Of a stretch of 64,000 bases of DNA, positions 34,331-45,043 are shown in pieces. Position 1 is the first letter of the stretch. The number at the start of each line of letters is the position of its first letter. The notes below the pieces were generated by a model. The model worked only from the letters and a program-made list of their open reading frames with translations, had not been told where the DNA came from and searched no databases. The translations under genes and the position numbers were made by a program. The DNA is taken from contig JAPTHN010000008.1 in assembly GCA_026936325.1 (NCBI GenBank), positions 17,204,259-17,268,258 on the forward strand. Reading direction: 5' to 3'. The DNA is from Platynereis dumerilii. Its lineage: Eukaryota > Annelida > Polychaeta > Phyllodocida > Nereididae.

Positions 34331-35170
34331 AATGAGGGCGGTTCACTCAGTTGGACCCATACCTAACTCCGAGTACAGCAAAGGATATTAGCAGCCACTG
34401 TAATGCCACATGCCTCAAATATTGGCCTTTTTTACCCAGTATGTTTTCGTCTCATCGGATGAGAATTCATGCCTCTCCAAGCAGTTTGGTTGAGGATGTT
34501 TAGCATTGCAGCAATGGCAAAATATCGCCCGTTTCGTACATTGGTCATTATGCAGCAAAACTAAACAATACCTACAGGCTGAAGAAGGAGCAATATAGAA
34601 TAAAATGGCTTGACTGGTGCAAATATATGCAATTGTAAAATTAAATTCTCACTATTCCAGCTTAAAATTTCTCAAGCGTTACTAATACTACATGTTTTTC
34701 AGTGTTCAAAATAACTTGTTCACAGGAATGCGATAGAGAGCACCTCTGTTTACTGTAAAATTGCCTCCATGGCATCTGCTACAAATTTTTCAAAAGTTTC
34801 ATTAAAAAAATACACATTAACAAACAGCAAGACCGTCAACCAGAGTGCATCCACTTGTACAAAGCAGAAGAGATCAGTAATAAAGTTTTCCTTTCCTATA
34901 GGTACATTTTCAAAGGAAACAGGTCAGACCATTAGTGTAACATCATCTGGCCTCCGCACAAGTACAACTACAGGGAAATTCAATTTCATGGCATGTTTTG
35001 CACTTCCTTTTAAAAGTTCAACTGTGTCTCCGAAAGTGTCATTGAGGAAGACGTTAGTCTTTTACATCCTCTCAATCTTGAGTGTGTCCAGTTCGTCACA
35101 GTTTCCATTAGTTGACAGCTGAGATTGAGAGAACGCCCCCCCTAGAAATCCCATTAGTGAAACTGCACTC
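34320..35170 (+). repeat. Segmental copy II, right part
   Basis: Matches 43110-43340, 43600-43900 and 43930-44220: gagtacagcaaaggatatta, ttacccagtatgttttcgtc, cattgcagcaatggcaaaat, acaaagcagaagagatcagt, gtaacatcatctggcctccg; closes with the cattagttgacagctgagat / cccattagtgaaactgcac module. An open 117-codon frame (34769-35122) is not kept open in the other copy. Confidence 0.8.
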
Positions 35171-36110
35171 CAACAGCACTGGAACAACTGTCTCTGTCAA
35201 TTATTTAAATCTTCTTCTTTCTTTTCCTTTTAAAATCAATGCAGCAGGCAGCTGGGTCACTGGGTGGTTAAATGCTTGCCTGCCCCGCTGAAGTTATTTG
35301 TCTGCATGGATTCGTTTTGCATTCTCCCTGGCTGATACTCAGAGAAATAATTAAGGCTGAAATTACTTACCGGGTTAAATATGCCTTGTGATGCAACAAA
35401 ATTCTCACTAACCCTGCTCATTATTTAATTTTAAATGACCTTCATTTTCTGCACTAGTTTCAATGTCTGAGAGGTGGGGGGGGGTCGGGTTGGAGTTGTT
35501 TTTTTAATGAATGATTTTTTGCCCAGTTTTCCTGAATTCTTTTCTGGCATTCTAGAAATAAATAACTTCTGCCAGGGGTTTTTCTTAATAAGGCCTTGCG
35601 TGATTTAGGAATGAATATTCGGGGACTTTGCAGGCTTGAAATAAGTAAGTTCTGCCACTGTTACCATGAAATAAATAATCTCCTGCCAAGAAACCTCCAT
35701 GGAAGCCCCCCCCCCCCCCCTGGAAATTAAATGGTTGTCCCCAAAATCTCTGTACGCAGTAAGAAAATGAAATGGGCGATAATATTACTATCTGTTACCG
35801 AAATTGGTCATGGCTGGTATCAAAATTTTTTCTAAAATTTTTTAATCTAATATTTTGGTCCTATACAGAATCGTGACCAACCTCGGTAACATGGGAAAAT
35901 GCCATACTTCCTGTCTAGTGAAGCCTTGTGCTTGCATATATTACATGTAATTCATTTGTATGTATATATTGCTGATACAATACGACGTTAAATAAAATTT
36001 CTATATACAGTACTTTACTATATTGACCAATCAGAGAGGGTCAATCTGGCAGGAACAAGTTAGTTTACCAAACAAAAAAATACTGTAAGGTGTTGCAACG
36101 GCCAAAATCG
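35171..36110. other. Unassigned sequence with G- and C-runs
   Basis: Contains ggtggggggggg (35474) and a 20-base C-run region (35708-35721) beside aataaataa-rich sequence; possibly a decayed MITE pair. No gene. Confidence 0.4.
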
Positions 36111-36114
36111 AACC

Positions 36115-36620
36115 ATTAACTTTTCATAGTGGTAAGCACACTTTTCTGAGAAGAGTGCAAGACAATCATCAATGCACTGGTGTAACGTCCTAATAACCAC
36201 CCGTGACTGCACTCCTTCAGCCTTCCTCTAAATTACCCTCTAAGACTGATCCTGCTAATGAGCCCACAAACCTTTGTGATCCACGTTATTAGCCTGATTG
36301 CATATCAGTGATTATCTGGCTTATCACTAATTGAAGATTGGTACATATATTCCTCATTATGGTGAGGGAGCACCCGAATCACAATTAGCAATATTTTCTT
36401 GTTCTAAAGATAACTGGGATTACCCCATACCACACACAAGTGGCAAACTGGATTAATGATGGGTCTGTAAATTTCGGCAAATGAAGATTTAAGCTTTCTG
36501 TAAGTGACTCCTATTACCATATTCTGGTAATCAGCTATTAAACTGATTTGCAATTCTTGGCAATAACTCTCACCAGTTGCAGTTTGGTATAAATGATGCA
36601 CGTTATTGATACCACAAAGA
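36115..36620 (+). repeat. Module 'cacacttttctgagaagagtgc', copy II
   Basis: Shared with 49300-49700 and 51185-51600: gagaagagtgcaagacaatc, ctaatgagcccacaaac, catatcagtgattatctggc, ctcattatggtgagggag, aactgggattaccccatacc, tggattaatgatgggtctgt. Confidence 0.8.
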
Positions 36621-36826
36621 AGAATATGCATTGTACCTTTTAATCCAAGAAAATTTTGGAAAATTGATGCATGCAAACATGCATTTTCTCATTACAGAAT
36701 TGTGTGTTATTTGTTATCATGCATGTCTGTGGGATTTTATTTATCAATATCTTCAAATGCCAGCAGATGCAGAAGTTAAAAGAACTATGCCTTCGTATAA
36801 TAATCATCTTACCGCATCTATTAGAT

Positions 36827-38440
36827 GGGTCAAAATTTGATAAGTCTGAAATTCTTGTCTCCGGTGTTTAACATTAATTCATGATGGCCGGAAGACCAAT
36901 AGAGGACTTCTTGTTGTCATTTGTCATAGACAAGGATATTAGCAAAACTTTTAACACAAAAAATATGCGGCAGAATATTTTTATCCCATCCAAAAATAGC
37001 ATTGAAGTGGCCTACCCCCCTGAAAATGGCCTGTCTCCAACAACATTTTCTTTGAAAGATCGTATCACAAAAACTACTACAGGATCCTAATTCAATTAAA
37101 CTCTTCCATACATGGAGACTTGACTGTCAGTCTTCTAAAAACTGGTCACCAATAGCTGAAATAATATTCTGTATAAGAGCAGGAGGTTGTTGTGTCGATG
37201 TCTCCAATATTGCGTCAGTAGCATCACGCCGGATTTGTTTCTTAATAAAAATTAAAGGGACACACATTCTGTGAGAAAACCTTGTGTCTGATGTTGTCTG
37301 AGAACCCAAGAAAATAACTGAACTATCTGTAGCTCTGTGTCATTTATGTAAACCAAAAAATTAGAGTATTTCTGTTGGCATGCCAGTTGTCCTATCTTAA
37401 TTTGTCATTAGCAAACGCCTTGCTGCTCTATTTTCACTGCTTATTTCCAGGCCAAAATAACTGTGAACATGTTTTACTGGTGTTCATAAGGTCATTGCAT
37501 GCACATATTGCCAGACTGCAAGTTTTCTGCTGGTCCCTGCTAAGATTTTTACTGTAATGATCATTAGCATCACGCTGTCATTAGCATCATGTCAAAAATG
37601 GCTTTACCTTAACGTCCCTAAAATTTTGTTGCAGGTGACTGGAGTTGAAATTAGTTGAATATATATTATCAATAAATGTTTCGACAGACTACTACATAAC
37701 ATTTTTGCATTTTCCTTGCATCTGACGTGCTTAGTATGAAGTTTGATGCTTCTCTGAAACTACTAACCAAATATGGGGTGCCAGTAACATTTAACCATTG
37801 TCTAGCATCTGAAATATGGTTTAGTAAAGACACTGGGCACAGGGGGAAGTAGTGGATATCATCTTTATTATTCAGAATCCAAACTATTGATGAAAAGAGT
37901 ATTTTTGTTTGGTTTTTGTAAATTTCTGGTTCAAGGACATGTTCTATCTCAATGACTATTGGTTGTAGAGACCTGAAATATAGCTCAATGTGTGCAGAAA
38001 AGCCACTTTCCTATTTGTTGGTAATACATTATTAAGCTCTAAGTGGTACGGATTTCAAGTTATACGCATGATGCTAATGACACACATATTTTGTATTTTA
38101 AATGATCAATGTGCAGTTTCTCAAAAATAATTGGCACTAGAGACCTGGAACTTGGCCCAAAATGTGCAAGCAACTTGACTAATCATTGGCAATAGATTGT
38201 TTAGCCCTAAGTGGTGAGGGTTTTTTAGATATAAGTGTGATTTTAATGACAGTCAAAAAAAATTACAGCTATGTTTATCACCTCAGTACAGATCAGTGGG
38301 GCATTGGGACCCTTGGACATGAAAGTACGGTGATAGCTGACTGTTTGACCCACCCAACGCAAACTTTAGAAGGCATTTCTGGAACGAAAAATTTTCGAAA
38401 TTTTTTCAGCTGAAATTTCAAGGTTTTCAAATTTTGACCC
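36827..38440 (+). mobile_element. GGGTCAAAATTTGA TIR element, copy 1
   Basis: 1614 bp, inverted ends GGGTCAAAATTTGA, AGAT on both sides (36823-36826, 38441-38444). Similar along its whole length to 58911-60513 in reverse. A 4-bp duplication fits few DNA transposon superfamilies (for example Chapaev, Sola or Ginger types). No transposase; short ORFs such as 37375-37557 are kept only partly in copy 2. Confidence 0.9.
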
Positions 38441-38444
38441 AGAT

Positions 38445-39830
38445 GTCTTTTATAGTGATTATTTGACCCATCATTGCTCAATTTTCTACCTCTGCTGATG
38501 TTTGCACATGAGTGACTTCCTTTCAATGACATATTGTGTTTCAATATCAATTGACAAGCTATTTAACATCTCATGTTTGTATTATGATTGCTTAGATGAG
38601 TAAGTTGCACCATTAAATGAGTATTTTGTCCTGAAATTATTGCAAAAAAAATGCGGTCAGTGATATTTATTTACTCACTTCAGTGGTAACAAAAACCACA
38701 GTTGGGTTTTATTTCTTAAAATGTATGCAATGTTTATGTGATATATTGAGGCAATTTATATAAACAACATTCACTTTGTAAGAATGATCGATAAAATTCA
38801 ACTCCCATGAAATGTTATATTTTGATGAAAAACATTACAAAAATTCAAAAGAAAGACTAAATTAAATTCAAACAAGCTAAAAACTGGTGAGTAATTCTCA
38901 ACAAATGATTGAATCAATTCACTTGGGCTGCGAATTCACTTCATTGATAAATATGCATCTGCATGTGTTTATCACACTCTGCTCACTATTTTTAGCCAAT
39001 AAATATCTAACACGATTACAATTATCATGGAAATTAAACAATGATATCTTACATTAACACTTGTCTCTCTAAACATGACAAATGACTTAAAAACCTTTCT
39101 ATGCCCCCATGTCACCAAGAAAATATGATAAAACAAAAAAAAATAATTTTTTAATAAATATAACTCAAAATTTTCCCTACGGAATTTTTTGGTTTTGTAT
39201 TAAAATGTTCTCCTGGCCCTGCTCTATAAGCGTGCTCTTTCGGTTTTGTTTTTGAATCTCTTTGATTGGTGATAATGATTTATTTGAGAATAATCTGTTT
39301 TTTAGAGAAGGAACTATAGCAGAATACCGCAGTAGCCTACCAAATTTATTATGAAAATATCCAAGCATTCTGAAAGAAAATTATTAACTTGGCAGAGTGC
39401 AGAAAGAGCAAATACATGCAACCCTTTTTGACAAACGTTTTGCTTATCATGATTTTTTACTTTTGATATTTTTCTCCACTAAACTATCCTAACAATTATT
39501 TGTAAATGTCACACTGTAAAATCTGAATTTTGAGTCAGTTTAAATGATTGAGTGAGACAGTTGCACAATTCCTTTGAGCTATCATAGCTTGTTGGCTTGT
39601 TGCTTGAAGTTATAACAGCGAAAAGATTATCATAACTCAAAATATCAAGCTATATTAGCTCAAACAAATTGTGCAACCATCTCACTCAATCATTTGAGCT
39701 GACTGAATATTTCAAATTTTACAGTGCAATAGTGCGCCAACCAAAATTAAAACAGAATGAAATGATGGCGTGGTTTTCCCGACACAATGTGAAACTTGTC
39801 TATTGTGTTTGCTCCTCCCGCACTTTTTCT
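38445..39830. other. Unassigned AT-rich sequence
   Basis: No ORF of note. An inverted pair (ttgagtcagtttaaatgatt...agttgcacaattcctttgag, 39530-39585; gtgcaaccatctcactcaat...catttgagctgactga, 39670-39708) encloses gctatcat/gctatatt and may be a small foldback element. Confidence 0.45.
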
Positions 39831-39834
39831 GTCA

Positions 39835-40440
39835 AAAATTTCAAGAATTATGAGACATGCAGATTCTTAACAGAGGCCCTGAAATATTCAGCCAGTGTCT
39901 TCTTCAATAAGGAAGCCATTCTTTTCAATTTCATTATTCATCATCAAGTGGAAGCTTTTGGAATCCAAATCAGAACCCTTGATTTGAAACAAAATGAAAT
40001 TGAAAAACTACTTATGCAACTGACAAATGCAGATATTTTGCAAAAAATCCCAACCTTCACTGGCCAAATTTGATATCAGTTATTTGAGAGATAACAAGGA
40101 GGAAAGATAAACTATGTACAAAAACAAAACATCGTTATGAAAAGTTTGAAACTTTTCATAAAGATGTTTTGAAAACACACTAAGAGTATAACAAAAAATA
40201 TCACATGTACTTGGATAAATATTCACACAGAAGAACACTGCTGGCCTCATCGCTCCAAATCTTATCCATACCTGACAGTCTACATGTATGGCCATATTAG
40301 CGGGCCATATATTGTAATTGGCAGTTTCTTGGAAAAAACTCATTTTCTGGTCGTGTAGCTTTTCTGGCACAAGGTCACTTTCTTACCTAACTACAGCACC
40401 CGAACGTTAATGTCGTATGCATATATATGGATGCAAATTC
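39835..40440 (+). repeat. A-family repeat, copy 8
   Basis: aattatgagacatgcagatt, gtcttcttcaataaggaagc, cagttatttgagagataaca, tggcagtttcttggaaaaaa and ggtcactttcttacctaact in family order. The 134-codon ORF at 39669 spans it by chance. Confidence 0.75.
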
Positions 40441-40942
40441 GCTGATTTGGTGGCTATTTTTAGCGATACAGATCATATTAATGCATTACAATATATCCTC
40501 TGGTTGTCAAATGTCTCTATGAAATATCTGCTGAGAGATTCAAAATAACTTAGACTCATGTGAGGCTATTGGAAATTCAAAATTCTTTGAAGGATAGAAA
40601 CGAAAAATTAATTTCCAAAATGCAGTACAACCCAAAATAAAGTATGACTACCCCAGCAGGAAGGCAGAATCAGCCACTACATAAATTTGCCCTTTCACAG
40701 TTTTGGGCTCCCTCCAAATCACTTCCTACCTTTACTTACTTTGAACTATCTTTCAAAATTACATTAGATATACATTTAACCAACACCAAAATCCACCAAC
40801 CCTTTGCATTTTATTTGTTTGATATAGTGCCGCCCATTGCTAATTTCAATTACATTGGCACCGTTCTTAATAAGAGTTTTTAATATGGGATCAAGTTGGG
40901 TGAGGAGTCAAAGGTAGTTGTAAACATAGGCTGCGCAGCAGC

Positions 40943-41988
40943 AAACCTTCAGCGAATAACACCATTAGAAGATTACAATAATATCATGAAATGGGTGCAT
41001 TGACGAAATTGCTTATAGGTATGCAATAGCGGTCGAGTAGTGGCCTTCAATTATCTCTATTTGCCCGCTGCCCTGCCATCTTCCCATCTACTTGCCAGGA
41101 TTTGTAAAATCAGGGAAAGGCCTTATTAGACAAATTTAAGCATACTATGGTATAGTTTAATGCATGTGCAAAGTACAGGTTATGAGGTGTCGGTTGAAAA
41201 CCAAAAAATATAACGCTGTTATAATTTTCTGAAGTTTTTCCAATGAGCACTGCTATATTGCATCGGTGATTTGTTTAGAAAATTGCATTACTATATATGT
41301 AATAGTGGGCAAGTTTTAGCTCCGATATAAAAAAAATTCTTTTAAATTTTTTTTTCAATATTACAAAAACTATAGAATAGCCATCTGTCAGACCATGAAA
41401 AGGCACAATTAGACCATATAAGCCACATGTGTACCAAACTTCATCCACGTATATGGAATAATGACCGGATGTTGGGAAGAAACAAAAAATTAAGTTTAAA
41501 TTTTTTTTCAATGTTTCAAAAAGTATATAATATTTTCCATCAGACCTTTCAAAAGGCACAACTAGACCATATTGACTATATGTGTACCAAACTTTATCCT
41601 TATACATGCAATAGAGACCAAGTCTTAGCACAAAAGACAAAAAAATATGTTTTTATATTTTTTCTAATTTTTTCAGAAAGTATAGAATATCTGTCAATGA
41701 GACTATCAAAAGGCACAACTAAAAGGAAACGAAAAAAAATTTTTTTTAATGTTTTGTTAATTATTTCAAAAAGTATTTGAGATCTATTCATCTGACCATC
41801 AAAAGGCACAACTAAACCATACAGGCTTGATGTGTACCAAATTTCATCCATGTACATTCAATAGAGGCCGAGTGCTGGCCCGTAAACGATCTATCCGCCC
41901 GCCGCCCGACCGCCCGCCCGCCCGGCGGACGGACAACATTTTTACCCAAGTGATTACAATACCTTCTTCGAACTTCGTTCGCTGAAGG
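40943..41988. mobile_element. ACCTTCAGCGAA TIR element with internal tandem repeat
   Basis: aaccttcagcgaataac at left and the complement of accttcagcgaacgaagttc at right. The inside right end is a GC-rich cgcccgcccg / ggcggacgg stretch (41896-41935). Between 41330 and 41880 lie about four imperfect copies of a roughly 130-140-bp unit (tttcaaaaagtat, aaaaggcacaacta, gtgtaccaaact). Confidence 0.65.
41330..41880. repeat. Imperfect tandem repeat, about 130-140 bp unit, about four copies
   Basis: Recurring landmarks are tttcaaaaagtatagaat, caaaaggcacaactagacca, tgtaccaaacttcatcc and aatagagacc. ORFs of 85-121 codons on both strands reflect the repeat, not genes. Confidence 0.75.
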
Positions 41989-42119
41989 TAAAAAGTTCTG
42001 GGGTTGAGAAAGCAGGGCAAAATAGGTAAACAGAGGACTCTGACGAAAACTTTCCTTACTTTATTTGGGGTTAAACTGTTAAGCGTTTATCTGTGACAGT
42101 TATTTGAATGATTTAAAAT

Positions 42120-44230
42120 AAGATATCCAGGAGAATAATCAAAGTACATCCTTTCACCTTTCTAGAGGCCATACTGTTGAAGATACATGAATATGCTTTT
42201 CCTGATAACTATTTATACATGTATGAGAAAATTACAATAAGTTACTATGGGCAAGAGATTAATAAAGTCTGACTGCGATATTCTGCAAATTTTCCCTCAT
42301 GCCCATGTTTTATCACCACGTTGATACATTTGCAGTGGTATCAAAAATTTGTATTTTGTGTTTTTTACTGTTTTTATATAATTTTGGCCCCATGTGTGGC
42401 TGTTTTGAGAATCCAATTAGATAAATATTTGTCACCAGAATGGATGATTTAATGATTGGGGTTGTACGAGTGTACGTCCTGTATTTGGGCACTTGGTAAG
42501 CTAATGAGGGTCACTGGAATGGCAGGACTATAGTAGCTTAGTCGTAATTTAATTGCAATGAATTAGGGTCCTGCAGATCGACTTAAGATCTACCTCTTTT
42601 TTGCAGTCATGTGTTTGTTTTTTCTGTTCGTGTCTCACCCTGAGACCACCTAATCACAGGAAGGTGTCACCTTAAGCTCCTGGACATCTCCTCATTTCCG
42701 AGGTGAGTGTAATTTTCTGCCCGAGGTCATTGGTTGTGTCTTACTTTTCTCCAGGAGGTTGTTGACAGCACAACCTTATTTGCACAAAAATAGAATAAAA
42801 GAAGCTGCCAGTCGCTTGCTTCATTTTCATGATATAGTACAAAATGTTATGCAGAAAAAACATTTTTAAAACTTAGTAGTTTGTGTCCACCATTTGCCTT
42901 AGAATGAATTTGAATTTGAATTTATTTCGCCTACTTATCATTTTTCTTCAAATAGAAGCCTGTTCTCGATTAAAAGCCAGTCTCATTTTTGTTTCTCAAA
43001 ATATTTAATATTAAATTCCTGTCTCAACTACACGTCAGCCCTTCGTCAGGTCATCTACGATATAGGCTTACAGGCCAAAAGTCTTTGATAAGTAAGTAAA
43101 ACACAAGCCCAATGTGATTTCAACGGGAAGGGTGGTTCACTTACTTATCAATGAGTTTGACCGATATCTAAATCCGAGTACAGCAGAGTAAATTAGCAGC
43201 CGCTGTTATTCCACATGCCTTAAATATTGGCCTTTATGACCCAGTATGTTTCCTGTCATTGGATGAGAATTCATACCTCTACAGGCATATTGGTTGAGGA
43301 TATAGCATTGCAGCAATGGCAAAATATCACCCGTTTCACTAACTTACAGGGGGCACTGTAAAGTTCAGTATTTGGAGTAACTAACATGACCAGAGGACAC
43401 TTAATCACACGAAGGTGTCATCTTAAGTTCCCTGGATATCTCCTCATATCCGAGAAGAGTGTAATTTTCCGGCCTGAGTTCACCTTACTTTTCTCCAGAA
43501 TGTTGAAGAAGGGTCTTAGGCCCTACTGATTGGCACTAAAGTAGAGGTAAACAACTTAGTTGGTCAGTAACTACAGTGTAAGTTCCCCTGGAAGTATGTG
43601 TGCCTGCATTGGTCATTATGCAGCAACAGGAAACAATAAGCAACAATGTCTTCACTATACATATGATATGCACATATTTAACAGAGCCGCCCCGGACAAT
43701 TTTGTTTGTTTGAACTGCCATTTTGAAGACTCGTTAATTCCCAGAATTTTCCATGGCAAAAATTGCAATATCTATAGACTAAATTGGCTTGACCAGTGCA
43801 TATTCTAGTATAAAATGTAATTCTCACTACTCCAGCCTAAAATTGCTTAAGCGTTACAACGTATGAGCTTCACAGTGTTCAAAATAATAATGTCAACGGG
43901 AATGCGACGGAGCGCACCTCTTTTTACTGCCTAATTGCCTCCATGGTATCTGCTACGAATTTTTTAAAAGTTTCACCAAAATACTAAAATTATCTGAAAG
44001 TAAACAAACAGCAAGACCGTCAACAACAATGCATCCACTTGTACAAAGCAGAAGAGATCAGTAATAAAGTTTTCCTTTCCTATAGGTACATTTTCAAAGG
44101 AAACAGGTCAGACCATTAGTGTAACATCATCTGGCCTCCGCTCAAATACGACTACAGAGAAATTCCATTTCATGGCAAATTGTGCTCTTCCTTTTAAAAG
44201 TTCAACTGTGTCTCCGAGCCTTGATTCCAA
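42120..44230 (+). repeat. Segmental copy III, middle part
   Basis: Order as in copy II: agtacatcctttcacctttc; atgaattagggtcctgcaga; aatcacaggaaggtgtcacc; gttgacagcacaaccttatt; gagtacagcagagtaaatta; cattgcagcaatggcaaaat; acaaagcagaagagatcagt. Includes a SINE fragment (42440-42505) and a repeated shorter block at 43385-43520. Confidence 0.8.
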
Positions 44231-44596
44231 AAGTGTAAGTGTCAATAAACAAACTAATTAAATGACTTGGAAGTATTTCATCAAATAAGAAAGTTAGGAG
44301 ACCAACAGAAAACTGTCAATGACGTGACAAAGCTGGTGTGCAAATTGAAAAAAGAAAATTAATTTTCTAGTTGGCTGCCAATCTGCAAAAGCATTTAGGA
44401 AAACCAACATCTTGTTGTGGATAAAATGTCTTGCCATCTCTGCGATATACTCTGCATGAATACTCCAGGAAAGTAATATTTGATTTTACACATGCATTAT
44501 AACTTTGCACTACCTTTTACAGGGTGTCTACAGAAAAAAAGGACAGGCAACACAATTTTATTTTTTTATAGTTTATTTTGTATCAAATATCATTAT

Positions 44597-45042
44597 TCAA
44601 CAAAACATGATTTGTACATGAACAGTATCATCAGAACAGCCAAACCCATTATTCACACCCCTTGCTGTGGTAACTTTCTGCAGATGAGACTGAAATGATG
44701 CGAAAACATGTTTGATGCACTCCACCAACATTTTGCCCCATGCAGACATGATGGAGGCCTTTACCTTTACTGTGAGGGTTGGGATAACTTGCTGGATTCT
44801 GTCTCCCAATTTGCCCATACTGAGTAATCCACCTGGTCCAGATCAGAAGACAAGGGGTGGCACTCTACCTTGCTCAGCAGGTTTGTTCTGAGGCCCTCCT
44901 GAGTCTTCTGTGCGATATAAACGGATGCTCGACCTTGTTGGAAGATGATTTTGGCAACAAAAGAGTTTCTTGTCTGATGCCATGGCATCACAAATTCTTT
45001 CAGAATGTTATCATAAAAATTTTCATTGATTCTGGTGTTCAC
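44597..45042 (-). pseudogene. mariner transposase C-terminal region
   Basis: Two frames: 44767-45042 (NENFYDNILKEFVMPWHQTR, FQQGRASVYIAQKTQEGL, HPLSSDLDQVDYSVWANWE) and 44597-44818 (KASIMSAWGKMLVECIKHVF, ending VTTARGVNNGF). QQ-G-A and SxDLxxxDYSVW are the second and third catalytic blocks of an ITmD37-type mariner. One frameshift visible, N-terminal catalytic part absent. Confidence 0.82.
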
Positions 45043-45043
45043 A

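Noticed and set aside
34769-35122. 117-codon Ser/Thr-rich ORF
   Set aside because: The paralogous segment at 43.95-44.22 kb does not keep the frame, and there is no signal peptide or splice context; probably a chance frame in a repeat.
7072-35721. Poly-G and poly-C runs as functional G-quadruplexes
   Set aside because: Most lie just inside MITE ends (7344-7575, 12701-12960, 28876-29198), so element structure explains them; the remainder may include sequencing length errors.
39669-40073. 134-codon ORF
   Set aside because: Overlaps A-family repeat modules whose other copies are not open in this frame.
41275-41857. Three overlapping ORFs of 85-121 codons with similar sequences
   Set aside because: They mirror the imperfect 130-140 bp tandem repeat in an A/T-rich element; the residue pattern follows the DNA repeat.
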